64,000 nt of DNA from Tribonema minus (lineage: Eukaryota; Sar; Xanthophyceae; Tribonematales; Tribonemataceae), in contig JAFCMP010000073.1 of the NCBI GenBank assembly GCA_017506865.1, forward strand, positions 62,001-126,000. The letters run 5' to 3'. Shown one piece after another: positions 32,369 through 42,400 of this stretch. The number at the start of each line of letters is the position of its first letter. Positions within the stretch are counted from its first letter, which is position 1. A program made the position numbers and the translations under genes. The notes beneath the pieces are model-generated. The model had not been told where the DNA came from and did not search any database. It saw only the letters and a program-made list of their open reading frames with translations.

Positions 32369-35300
32369 CTACGGAGGGGCCGGCGGTTCGGCGCTGGCCG
32401 GCGAGGGCCGCGGCACTTGCAACAGTGCGATGCGGCGGTAAGCGCTGACGTCGCCATCAGGGGCGATGACTGCGTTCCAGTTGTCGATCACGACACGTGT
32501 GAGCGCGCGCTGTAGCGCGAGGGAGGTGCGGCGGCGCCAGAAGGCAACGCGCTGCGCGAGATTGTAGCTGCCCTGCGAGCTCTGCTCGGCGAGTGCGTGT
32601 AGCAGCGCTTGGGTGTCGCGTGACATAGCGCCGAAGTGGTCAAAGGCTGCGGAAAATAGGGTGTGTGTAGTGGGGTCCAGGGCCCCTGAGACTACGTATG
32701 TGTCTATCTTTTCCTGCGAAGCCGATTCAAGCACGCGCTGCACATCGCGCGCGCCCCCCTGAGCCTGACGGAGGCGGGAGGGGCATGAGCTGTCACGTAT
32801 GGTGACGTCTATGCAACAAGCTACTTCAAAGCCGCCGCGCAGTTTAGTGCACCGGCCTGCTGCTACCGCGTCGGCGCTCGGCTGCACTTTAGGGACTGGA
32901 AGGCAGACCTGGTTGCTGCCAAAGACGATGTCCATGAACTTGTTGAACCCGTGGCGCGCCGCGTAGCGGCGGAAGGGGGCAAGGGTGTCCCGGTCGAGAC
33001 CGCGGAGGTGGGCCACCTGCTTGAGCAGCTGAAAGAGCGCGTCTGCGAGCAAGTTGTGTCGCGTGACGTTAAGCCCTTGTGTGCAGCGGCGCAGGTGGGC
33101 ACCCGAGTCCACTGGTCTATGGCACTTGGGGCACCGCGCCGCAGCGGGGGCGGGGCGCTCCACGCCCAGGTGGCGCCGCAGCGTCTCGCGGAATTCCGGC
33201 GGGGACATGGTCTCCGCTGGGTCAGTGCTCGGCAATTGCGCCAAGAAACCCATGGCCCCCTTAGAGGCGCCGCTGCGCCACGCCGCGACTGCTTCCAACG
33301 CATTTGCTGCTTCAAGCCGACGCAGCTGCGTGGCGGCGAGCGCTGCGTCTAGCACCCGTGATAGCGCCGCTTGACGCCGCGGCAGCACGGCGGCCGGCGG
33401 GGCCTGGGCAGAGCCTGGCTCGCGCGCCACCGCTGGCGCAGCAGCGCGGCGCGCGCCGGCGCGAGTCCGCATGCCCGGCCCCGCAGCTCCGCCTGCCCGT
33501 TGCAGCAGATCGCGCAGCGCCCGCCATGCGCCGTCGTCCTGGCGCCAGTCCTGGTACCAGACCGTGGGCAGGAGCAGTGCGAGGGCCGCTGCAGCCTCAT
33601 CGCTGCCGCTGCGCAGCTGCTGCAGGCAGGTAGCTATCTGGGTGAAGGTGAAGCCATAGCGGGCATGCTCTAGGACGCGGCTGCGTGCCGCCACTGGAAA
33701 TGCCGCCAGTGCCGGCCCCATGCACTCGAGGGAACGTGCAGCAAATGCGGCACATGCACGGGGCGCCGCGCCCAGCACGCCAAAGCCACCACTCCCCAGC
33801 CGCAGATGCACGCGTACCTGCTGATGTGCTGGTAGCGTCACTGGGGCCTCGCCACCCCAGTCGGCGCCGCGTACCCATGCCACTGCCGCCGCCCACAGAG
33901 AGGGCGGCGCCGCCGCCGCCGAAACCGCCGGCGGGCCGCGGCAATCGTCACCCGCCGCCGGCGCGCGCTGGTGGGCCGGCGGCGTAAGACCCGCCGATGG
34001 CTCCTGCGCCAGCGCGGCCACGGCCGCTAGCGTGATGGCGTCGAAGCGCCGTAGCTCCTCGTGCGTGAGGGATGGCGCTGTATTGCGCGATACATGCCCT
34101 GCGCGGGCGGGGACGGCAAGACGCAGAATGGAGAAGGCAGCCTGCACATCCTCCATCTGCACAAGCTCCGCAACCAGGCGGTCGGTGCCGGGGGCACGAA
34201 GGGTCGCCGCCACTTGCGCGCGCACGAAGCCCTCGGTGCCGACCGGCACCCCCATCAGCGTGATGCCGTCGTCACATACTGGTACGGGGACATTGGCGGC
34301 GGCAAAGACGGCGGCGGCGCGCTCGCGGGCGCCGCCTGAGGCCGGCACCAGCGCCGCGCATTTCGTGACGTTGACCTGAATGTTGAGCTCGCTCAGCGCC
34401 TGTTGTATGAAGCAGAACGCGCGGCCAACGTGGCCGAGCACCGGCGCGTCACAGCTGGGCGTCATGATGGTGAGGTCATCGAGGTAGCCCGGAAGCGCCA
34501 GTTGCGGGAACTTGGCGCGGGCAGCCACCATGGTGCCGCGCAGTGCCAGCGCGAACAGCAGCGGCCCCAATGGGTCGCCCTGCTGCACGCCCTGTTGGGA
34601 GAGGATGATGGCGGCGTCGGCGTGCCCATCTAGGCCAAATTGCAGCCAAGGGGCCCGGCCGGGGCCGTAGATGTGCTCGACGTAGCCGTACAGGCCAGGC
34701 AGATGCTCGGCCACCGCGGTGAGGACTGCCGAGCGCGACAGCGCGTTGAAGGCATTACTGCCGTCAATGGCAAGGAGCACGCCGCCGCACTCATGCGTGA
34801 GCTGCGCCATGAGCGCCACTCTCTCTGCGCCCCCCCGCGCGCCGACCCCAAACTGGCCAATTGGTTCCAGCAGCGCGGAGACGCGGTCCCGGGTGTCCGT
34901 GCAGAAGGTGCGGGCGAACAGGCGGCGGATGGTGTCGCCGCACGCGATGGGGCGCGCCTTCTCGCCCACAGCGCTGAGGCGCGCGGCCGCGTGAAGGCGC
35001 CAAAAGGGGGCGGGCAGCGCGGCGGGGGTGGAGTACACCGCGGTACCCAGCCACGCCAGCAGCTCAAGGAGCCAGTCAACCGTGCGCCCCGACGTGTGCG
35101 CCGTGTGCCGGACGCACTGCTGGAGGTGGGAGTTGCGCAGCCCAGAGGGACCGGCGGCCGAGCCAGGGTTGGCGGCGAGGATGGCCTCGCGTAGCCCGTC
35201 CGCCGTGAATGAAGCGCAGTTGAGTGGTGCCGGCGCCGCCAGCGCCGCCGCCGCCACCAAGCTGCGCGCCCGCGATGCCGCGGCATCCAGCTTCGCAGAC

Positions 35301-36535
35301 GCATCGCCAGCTGGGTGTTTAGCCTGCAGTTTATGCAAGGTAGCGGAGTCGCGGGGGGCAGATGTGTCAGCACCCTCCGCCAGCAGCCGCGCGGCGCGCC
35401 CGACGCCGCCCGGCTGCCGCGCCGTCGCCGCCGCGCGCTCCCGCACTGCCGCCGCCGCCTCCGTCATAGACCTAGCGCGGCGCGTGCCCGCACGGGCGGC
35501 GCCGCGGCGGCAGAAGGCCAGCGCTGTGCGCGTGAGCAGGTCCAGGTCGCCTGCCACGAAGGCCGCAAAACGGTGCGCCCGCGGCAGGGAGCCGTCGGGT
35601 ACAAGCAGCAGGCACGGCAGCAGATGCAGCAGCTTGCACCATGCACCGGCTGTGGCGGACGCCTGTGCCGCTGCCTCAACCCCGTGTGCCTGCGCTACCG
35701 CCGTCTGCGCTTCCCGGAGGCCCGCCAGCGTGGCCGTCAGGGCGGCTGTGAAGTCCGAGCGGTGCTCCAGGCGAATGCAGCGGCCGACCACCAGTTGCTG
35801 CTGCAGAACATAGTCAAAGGAGAGGTCGTCAAGCGCTGCGCGCGCGGGCGAGAGCGGCGCCAGCGTCCAGAGCGGAAGCGCGCTGCGCCATGTTGGCCCT
35901 GCCGCAGCCACAGCGGCAGCTGCGCGGGCGCCGGGGCCGCGCGCGCCGCCGCTGGCTGTAGAGAGGGAGAGGATGGGGGGCAGAGGCGCGACGCGGGGCC
36001 CGTGTGGCCGCTGCGTTGCGGCCGCCCCCCGGGACTTGTACAGGTGGTCGCGCTGGTGCAATTTCGTGCGCACGCACCCTGGCTCGCCGCACGAGGCGCA
36101 TGCGCAGAGTAGCAGCTCGGGTTCCACGGCGTAGTAGGTGCCCGCGCCGGCTCGGTGGAGAGTCAAACACTCATCGTCGACCGCCTGCATACGCGCGAGA
36201 AAGTCGGCAGGCACATTCGGATGCTCGCGGCGCTGGTGATCCGCCAGCGTCGTGGCGATGCGGCGCGCCAGCGCCAGCGACGCCGACGTCTGCGCCGTGA
36301 GCGTGTTCGCCTCCCCGTTCCGGCGGAGGCGCGGTTTGGGCACTGGCACCCGAAAGAGGCAGCCAGTGTCATATAAAGGGCAGCGCGGATAGATGGCAGC
36401 CGTTGCAGGCTGAGCGGGCGCCTGCACTGCCTCAGGCTGCGTAGGGTCTATGCCCGCCGCGGCAGCCGCTGCTGCAGCAGCAGCTGCCGCAATGGCCGCC
36501 GGTGCGGCTCCCCCTGAATAAGAGTCAGACATCAT
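32369..36535 (-). CDS. ORF2: reverse transcriptase with C-terminal restriction-like endonuclease
   Basis: 1388 residues. An Ala-rich start is followed by a C2H2-like finger (CPLYDTGC about residue 52, then DHQRREH). The reverse transcriptase lies at about 540-740: RPIACGDTIRRLF, motif A LLAIDGSNAFNAL (about 585), motif B GVQQGDPLGPLLF (about 648), motif C GYLDDL with YLDD in place of the commoner FADD (about 684), and NVTKCAAL. The C-terminal third has a knuckle CPKCHRPVDSGAHLRRC (CX2CX8HX3C, about 1133), an RHN word shortly after, then IDVTI (about 1235) and QEKIDTY (about 1270), which fit the PD-(D/E)XK core of R2-type restriction-like endonucleases. No apurinic endonuclease is seen. The start overlaps a TAATGATG just after ORF1, with a 33-base gap. 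Placement in the R2/NeSL-like group is inference. Confidence 0.9.
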   Translation of the reverse strand: MMSDSYSGGAAPAAIAAAAAAAAAAAAGIDPTQPEAVQAPAQPATAAIYPRCPLYDTGCLFRVPVPKPRLRRNGEANTLTAQTSASLALARRIATTLADHQRREHPNVPADFLARMQAVDDECLTLHRAGAGTYYAVEPELLLCACASCGEPGCVRTKLHQRDHLYKSRGAAATQRPHGPRVAPLPPILSLSTASGGARGPGARAAAAVAAAGPTWRSALPLWTLAPLSPARAALDDLSFDYVLQQQLVVGRCIRLEHRSDFTAALTATLAGLREAQTAVAQAHGVEAAAQASATAGAWCKLLHLLPCLLLVPDGSLPRAHRFAAFVAGDLDLLTRTALAFCRRGAARAGTRRARSMTEAAAAVRERAAATARQPGGVGRAARLLAEGADTSAPRDSATLHKLQAKHPAGDASAKLDAAASRARSLVAAAALAAPAPLNCASFTADGLREAILAANPGSAAGPSGLRNSHLQQCVRHTAHTSGRTVDWLLELLAWLGTAVYSTPAALPAPFWRLHAAARLSAVGEKARPIACGDTIRRLFARTFCTDTRDRVSALLEPIGQFGVGARGGAERVALMAQLTHECGGVLLAIDGSNAFNALSRSAVLTAVAEHLPGLYGYVEHIYGPGRAPWLQFGLDGHADAAIILSQQGVQQGDPLGPLLFALALRGTMVAARAKFPQLALPGYLDDLTIMTPSCDAPVLGHVGRAFCFIQQALSELNIQVNVTKCAALVPASGGARERAAAVFAAANVPVPVCDDGITLMGVPVGTEGFVRAQVAATLRAPGTDRLVAELVQMEDVQAAFSILRLAVPARAGHVSRNTAPSLTHEELRRFDAITLAAVAALAQEPSAGLTPPAHQRAPAAGDDCRGPPAVSAAAAPPSLWAAAVAWVRGADWGGEAPVTLPAHQQVRVHLRLGSGGFGVLGAAPRACAAFAARSLECMGPALAAFPVAARSRVLEHARYGFTFTQIATCLQQLRSGSDEAAAALALLLPTVWYQDWRQDDGAWRALRDLLQRAGGAAGPGMRTRAGARRAAAPAVAREPGSAQAPPAAVLPRRQAALSRVLDAALAATQLRRLEAANALEAVAAWRSGASKGAMGFLAQLPSTDPAETMSPPEFRETLRRHLGVERPAPAAARCPKCHRPVDSGAHLRRCTQGLNVTRHNLLADALFQLLKQVAHLRGLDRDTLAPFRRYAARHGFNKFMDIVFGSNQVCLPVPKVQPSADAVAAGRCTKLRGGFEVACCIDVTIRDSSCPSRLRQAQGGARDVQRVLESASQEKIDTYVVSGALDPTTHTLFSAAFDHFGAMSRDTQALLHALAEQSSQGSYNLAQRVAFWRRRTSLALQRALTRVVIDNWNAVIAPDGDVSAYRRIALLQVPRPSPASAEPPAPP

Positions 36536-36568
36536 TACGGTGGATGAGGGGAGCGCCGCACCGGCGGC

Positions 36569-39205
36569 TTACAGGCCCGAGGCGCCGCCGCCTCCCTCCG
36601 GTGCCGGCGGCTGGGCCGTCGAGGTGGAGAGGAAGCGGTCGGCGGCGGACTGACCTTGGGGCAGCCCGCGCGCGGGGCGTGCAGCGGGGGGTTCCGCCGC
36701 CGAGCCCGGCGTGCGCTCAGCAGCCGTGCGCTTGCGGCTGGCGCGGGGTGTGCCACTGTCGGACATAAGCGCGCTGCTGTCACTGGCAGGCATGGGGGGC
36801 TGCCTACTGCGCGAGGGGGAGGCGCTGCAGTCGCTGCCGTGCCGAGCCGCTGGCGACGATGCGCGCCGACACCGCGAGCGCCCGCGTGAGCAAGAGCGCG
36901 GCGGCTGCCGCGGCGCCGCCGCTGCCTCCAGTGCCACCGCAAGGTCCGCTGCCGCGCTTGCGGCCGCTGCCGCTGCTGCGCTGGCAGCACCTACAGCAGG
37001 CGGCGGCGCGCCCGCCGCCGCCGCGCCTGCCGCCGCCGCGCCCGCCGCCGTTGCCCCGTCCGCCGCCACCGCCGCCGCAGCGCCAGCCGCTGCAGAGCTA
37101 GCCTCAAGGTCTCCCGCCACGGGCGTGGTGGCCACCGCGCCGGCGGCGTCCGCCGCCGGCACCGCCACGCTCGCAGCGCGCGCCGCTTCCGCTGTCAGCT
37201 GCGCCTCGAGTCGAGCGGTCGCCGCAGCGTTGCGCACCTGCTCTCCTTCGCGCAGGCTCCGTTGCTGCGCCGCCAGCCGCTCCGCACGAACTTGCTCTGC
37301 CAGAGACCGGTCGCGATCGGCCTCAGCAGCCCGCTTTCCCGCCTCGGAGGCTGCCAGCAGCTTTGTCAGTGCCTTGACCTGCTGCTGCAGCCCCTTCCGC
37401 GCGGTCCTGCCCTCCAGGATGCCCCCCTGCAGCTGCTGAATGCGCTGCTCCTGGCCCAGCTGCGCAGGGTCCGCGTCGGCCGCCGGCGGCGGCGGCGAGG
37501 CGTCCGGCGACGCGCTCGCCAGCGCGGGCGTCGAGGCGGCGGCAGCGTCCGTCGCGGCGGCGCCGGTCGCCGCCGGCGCTGGGGGGTGCGAGGCGGCGGC
37601 GCCGGTGGGCGCACGCTGCGTCGCGGCGGCTGCCGCCGCGGCGGCTGCAGCCGTGGCTACCGCAGGGGCACCGGCGGCTGTGCCAGTGGCGGCGGCTGGC
37701 GTGGTGCAGGCCGCGGGGAGCGTGGTGTGCGCGCAGCGCGTTGCCCGGCACTGCTGACCCGGGCGCGTGAAGTGCCGTCGCAGGCAGGACGGGCACGCTG
37801 TCAGATTGTCAGGGCCCAGCAGCCGCAGCGCTACTTCCGTGCCGTCCACCGCGCATAGGACCGAGTGCGCGAGTCGCCGCGCAACGCCGCGGACCACTGT
37901 TAGCTCCCAAACACCCGCGGCGCCTGGCGATGCCGCCGACGCCGGCGCCGCGGATGAGGCCGCACCGTTAATGCCTACGCCGCAGGTCTTCAGAGCGCTG
38001 GCCAGCAGCAGAAAGGCGGCGGAAGTGCCGCCGCCGCCCGCCCGCAAGCGCACCGGCGCGATGGGCATGCCAGGAGCTGCGAGTGCGGGCGCAAGCAGCA
38101 TTGCAAGCTGCGCTGCAGACCACGCCGCCGGCGCGCCGCGCACGGTGACCGTGACCGGGGCGCTCATGTCACCAGCGCGGGTGATGCGCAGGCGGAAGCC
38201 GCTGAAGCTGAAGTCAGCGGAGTCGCCGACCGTTCCGAGCGCCGCGTCAACGAGCGCGGCCGGCGCCCGCAAGCATAGCGTGCGGAAGTCATCACGAGGC
38301 GACAGAGGCCCCAGCGTCTCTGCACCCTTGAATAAGGACGCAAGTGAGGCAGCGTCTCCAGCGCCGGCCCTCGCCGCGTCGTGCATGTGCGTGAGCGCCG
38401 CCGCTAGCAGCTGCTGGCGCCCCCGCGTGAGTCGGGCGCGGCGCTGTGCAGCCGCCGCAGGGGTGCTGCGCTCGCGCTCGTGAGGCTGACGGGCCGGCGC
38501 GAGCTCTGCTAACAGTGCGCGGACGCTGGCCGGCAAGGCAGCCAAGTGCTCCTGGGTGTAGCAGGTGACTGGATCCACCGTAAACGAGACTAGGTCTGTG
38601 CCGGCTGCCGCCGCCGGCGGCACAAATGGCTGTCCCTCCGCTGTCGGACGGCCCTGCACGCGCGCCGCCATCGCCATGAGGCGGCCCGCAGCGGCTCCAC
38701 CCTGGCGCCCCACCGCCGCGACAGCGGGGGGCACAAAGAAGTACTGCTCCTGTTCCGCGGCGTGGAACATCTCGCTCGCCTGTTGGTCTAGCTGCCCTGG
38801 AGTGAGGGCGGATGGGGCTGGGGTTGGCGTGTAGCTGCCTCGGGGAGTGAAGTAGGCTCCATCGTGGCCGTGCAGCAGCCGTGCCTCCTCCCGAAGCAGG
38901 TTGCTCTTCGCTGTAAGCGACGGGGGTGTTGTCGCAGTTTTGGCGGCTTTGGCCGCCCACGAGGCAGCAGCAGCAGGAGGGGTGGCCGCGCGACCATTTG
39001 GGCCAGCTGGCGTGTCGCCAGTCGCCGCTGGCAGCACCACCTCCATCGCTTCGGATGGCATGAAACGACTTGAAGTTGAAATGGGGCGGGCCCTGCCCCG
39101 CCCCTGGGACACGGTGGCGGCTGCCCCTCGTGGAGGGTGCCGAGCGTTGGCTGAACAGCAGGCACACAGGGTGGGAGTCACCAACGTGGCGCCAGCAAAA
39201 TCCAC
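36569..39205 (-). CDS. ORF1: Ala-rich nucleic-acid-binding protein of the retrotransposon
   Basis: 878 residues with very strong Ala/Pro/Gly bias. Around 330-450 is a more ordered region (DFSFSGFRLRITR, APVTVTVRGAPAAW) that could be an RNA-binding fold. A zinc-finger-like motif CPSCLRRHFTRPGQQC with a following RATRC lies near 467. A long coiled coil runs from about 560 to 680 (EQRIQQLQGGILEGRTARKG). The tail is Ser/Arg-rich (SCSRGRSRCRRASSP), as in RNA-binding proteins. Position upstream of the polymerase frame and the finger plus coiled coil fit an ORF1 protein that coats the transcript. No sequence family is named with confidence. Confidence 0.7.
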   Translation of the reverse strand: MDFAGATLVTPTLCACCSANARHPPRGAAATVSQGRGRARPISTSSRFMPSEAMEVVLPAATGDTPAGPNGRAATPPAAAASWAAKAAKTATTPPSLTAKSNLLREEARLLHGHDGAYFTPRGSYTPTPAPSALTPGQLDQQASEMFHAAEQEQYFFVPPAVAAVGRQGGAAAGRLMAMAARVQGRPTAEGQPFVPPAAAAGTDLVSFTVDPVTCYTQEHLAALPASVRALLAELAPARQPHERERSTPAAAAQRRARLTRGRQQLLAAALTHMHDAARAGAGDAASLASLFKGAETLGPLSPRDDFRTLCLRAPAALVDAALGTVGDSADFSFSGFRLRITRAGDMSAPVTVTVRGAPAAWSAAQLAMLLAPALAAPGMPIAPVRLRAGGGGTSAAFLLLASALKTCGVGINGAASSAAPASAASPGAAGVWELTVVRGVARRLAHSVLCAVDGTEVALRLLGPDNLTACPSCLRRHFTRPGQQCRATRCAHTTLPAACTTPAAATGTAAGAPAVATAAAAAAAAAATQRAPTGAAASHPPAPAATGAAATDAAAASTPALASASPDASPPPPAADADPAQLGQEQRIQQLQGGILEGRTARKGLQQQVKALTKLLAASEAGKRAAEADRDRSLAEQVRAERLAAQQRSLREGEQVRNAAATARLEAQLTAEAARAASVAVPAADAAGAVATTPVAGDLEASSAAAGAAAAVAADGATAAGAAAAGAAAAGAPPPAVGAASAAAAAAASAAADLAVALEAAAAPRQPPRSCSRGRSRCRRASSPAARHGSDCSASPSRSRQPPMPASDSSALMSDSGTPRASRKRTAAERTPGSAAEPPAARPARGLPQGQSAADRFLSTSTAQPPAPEGGGGASGL

Positions 39206-39222
39206 CCCTGCACCACGGTTTT

Positions 39223-39249
39223 TTGAAGTTGTATATTATGTCCTGGACC
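39223..39249. repeat. 27-base direct repeat at the 5' side of the retrotransposon
   Basis: Exact match to 32298-32324. A 26-base near match (one change inside) also follows the truncated 3' end at 57549-57587. Confidence 0.95.
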
Positions 39250-39491
39250 TGGGCTTTGGAACTGCCCGGCGCGTAGGCATACTGAGGTGGGCTGCGACCT
39301 CGGGCGCGTAGGCATATTTGGGCAATGCCCTGACATACATGGACAACCTGGTGACAGACACCTCGGTATGAATAATCACCGACGCAAGAAACTTTTATGA
39401 CCCCGTTGGGCAGGGTTATCGAGATCAACGCGTTCAATCTCACAGCATAGCAACTGCGTTCGCCTGATTCAATTTCTGGCGGCTGGCGAGA
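39250..39491. other. Putative promoter and leader of calpain copy B
   Basis: Only about 240 bases separate the retrotransposon flank from the copy B start codon. A word GCGCGTAGGCATA is repeated at 39269 and 39305. No TATA-like element stands out. The normal upstream region of the gene has probably been displaced by the insertion. Confidence 0.4.
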
Positions 39492-42400
39492 ATGTTCTCT
39501 TTGCTGAAGAAAACCGGCAAGAACACGGGCAAGGGCGCCAACGTGAAGGGCAAGAAAACAACACAGCGCGAGAAAGCTCCTCCAGTCCTTGGTGCTCTTG
39601 ATGGCCTCAAGGAATGCATCGACGCCTGGTGAGTCTGGCCCGCACGGCGGCTTGAAGACCGCATCACGATGCGACGTCGCCATAATCCAAACTTTGATTG
39701 AGAATGCTTGCTTCTGACATCAGCGCATTAATTTTTATTTGTAAGTTTTTTATTTGTACAGTAGCACTGTATGACCATGATCAAGTTGACGAAGTTTGAA
39801 TTCAATCACTGCTTTTCCTGTGCTCGAGCAGTCAAATGGAGTTCGACATCATCGTAGGTCACTGCAAGAGGCGCGGCGAGAAGTACGAGGACCCCGACTT
39901 CCCAGTGCTGGCTGATCCTGAACGCTGCCTCTACATCAACAACCCCAACGCTGAGATTCACGCTCCCGCCCAGTGGTTGCGTCCTACTGACCTGAGTTCA
40001 GACCCGCAGATGTTCGTCGAAGGTGTGCACGCCGGTGACATTCAACAGGGCGTCCTTGGTGAGTTTTCATCACAATGCTGTTCATGAACGTCAAACTTTT
40101 ACATTCAACATGTTTTTTCACCATCTGATCATTGATTCACATATCACTACACTTTCCAAAAAATAATAATAATATTATATCTGACTCGCCGATCAGTCTG
40201 GCAGGTTCCACCACGGCAGTTCCAAAAAAGCTAGCAGCCATCATGTGCAGTGTTACAGTTACTGTAGCTCGAGATCCCTGTATATATCTTATGAGTACTA
40301 CATAGTATACTCCAAGTCTTTTTCCAAGAGATAGTCTAAGAATGTAATGCCGCACTCTGAGTCATCCCACTTGTCAATGACAGACTTTGAGTCTGACTGT
40401 CAGTGAGCCTGTCAGCCTGTCAGTGAGGCCGCCTTGCCATGGCTGCAGCCTGAGGCCATGGTGGCACCGCATCCGAAGTGAAGGTGGCAACTTGACTCAG
40501 AGGATTATTCAATCGAAGTTCCTATACGACCAATCTTCTGAGACTCAGTGTTGACTCATCGGATACGGTGCCAAGTTGTTGCACTACATATTGAGGTAAT
40601 TATGATTTATAACACACAGGCTGGCATGAAGGGTTTGAATTGCGAAAAACGGGACCTGAATTCAAAACGGGTTCCACAGGGGTGAACTCTGCAGAATCTG
40701 ATGAGCTTCTCTCAAGACTTAGTGTGGTGACACTCAAGTGTGATGATGGGTGTAATACTCATGACTTAAAAGTGTTACACTGTAACACAATTGCCAACTC
40801 AATGAGCTAGTGAAAGTCATCAGCCCTCAGGCTGCCAGTGAGATTATTCAGAGGCTGGGAATTCAAACATATAATATATTTATAATAGTATTAGTTTTTA
40901 TTGATTAGTGCTTCTAGTAATATGCGTGCACCAAACTTTTAAATTGCTGATGTTTGTCAAATCCTTGGGCCAATAACTTGAAGTTGTCAATAAGCCGTAG
41001 TATGATCACACCGTGACTCTCGTGTGAATGACTGCAGCCGCATTTAATTTTAAAGATTAGCAAAACAAATTCCAGTACTGTGTGCCAGCAAGCCGCTTGA
41101 AGCTGCACTGCAAACTTGAAGTACTGTCAATGACATGTGCTCAATTAGGCTGACCAGGCCAAAATGAAGAGTGGTACTGTACCGGGAACTGATCCAATAA
41201 AGCCCACTGGCACTGCTGCAGCAGGTGTGTTTTCAGGCATCCTCAGTTAGGCCCGGGGGCACATTCGTGTCAAGCATATTTGTTGCCTGGCCCTATTGTG
41301 TGCTCGCACGGTCAAGTACATGACCCTGACGCCATAGCTGAGCAGACAAGCAGATTGCGAGTGCCGCAGTGCCATCCGAGTGTTGCAACTTCAAGTTGGT
41401 TGAATACTGAGGTACACACTGTGAGTCTGTTTCCAGCCCTCATGGCACACAACAACGGCCTTGCCTTCACCTGGCTTCCGTTTACCATTGGCAACTTCAC
41501 CTGATGCCATTGGTTGAACTTCAGAAATTCTTGCCAAAACATCAAACACGACACGGTGACTGTGGCAATCGCAGGTTCAGGGATGGTCATCGGGTCACTG
41601 TGGTCCTTTGGGCCGTTCCTGAGGCACTGTCCTAAAGAAGTGGTTATTATGCCTGTGTTTTTTTTGCGTCCCGATCTTAATCCAGTGTCCGTGGCAAGTG
41701 CTTGATTCGAGGATGCTTGATCGGTCTCAGGCTGATTAAGCACTGCACATGACAGTACTACATAGTATCTGCATTGAATTTCTCACTGACCGGCGGCTAT
41801 CTCGGAGGCAGCGGCTTAAGCGTTGTAACTGTGTTGCACTTACTAATAGACTAAGTCTGCCAATTTGTAAGCTGTGCCAGAGGCCCTGAAGCTTATTTTG
41901 TGACACCGTGACTGCGGCACTTACTAATAGAAATGCATACTTTGGAAGCGGATCAATCAGATCCTTTGGTCAGTTGTTAATGCACATAATGAATTTACTA
42001 TTAACACGGTCAGTAACAGCCTGCCAGTGTTGGTGACGGCACTTGATTGGATGTATGCCACGGCATGACATTGTGAGCTTCTGAAGTTACTCAGCCTGAA
42101 AGTCTATGCTGCACCCAACTCACTGGTGATTTGCGCAGGCACGTGCTACCTGCTGGGGGCCCTGGCAGGGCTGTCTGCGCACAAGGGGCACCTAGAGAGC
42201 ATATTCGTGGCTCACGACTTTGAGGCCGGCGTGGTTGGCGTGCGCTTCTTTGACCACAACTGCTGGAAGTACATCATCATTGATGACCTCATTGGCTGCA
42301 ATGAGGATGGGAGAATCTTGTACTCACACTGCAAGGCGGAAAACGAGGTGCGTACTCAGTAGTCACCTACGGTATTATGGCGTACCACCAGTAATTACTA

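Larger units (their letters stand above)
32325..39222 (-). mobile_element. Full-length non-LTR retrotransposon with RT and restriction-like endonuclease
   Basis: A 6.9 kb minus-strand element with two long open frames: ORF1 39205-36569 and ORF2 36535-32369. It is bounded by an exact 27-base direct repeat (32298-32324 and 39223-39249). That repeat could be a long target duplication or terminal sequence. The 5' leader before ORF1 is only 17 bases and the 3' tail after ORF2 about 44 bases, with no poly(A). Both frames are intact, so the copy is young and may be active. It lies between calpain copies A and B, and its 5' end is about 270 bases from the copy B start codon, in the opposite orientation. 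Confidence 0.85.

Noticed and set aside
34630..36112. Several frames of 240-265 codons on both strands inside ORF2
   Set aside because: They are shadows in high-GC coding sequence; the reverse transcriptase frame explains the region.
38292..39683. 463-codon minus-strand open frame overlapping ORF1
   Set aside because: It is an alternative frame of GC-rich ORF1 sequence, crosses the element boundary and the first exon of calpain copy B, and shows no motif. ORF1 in its own frame has the finger and coiled coil.
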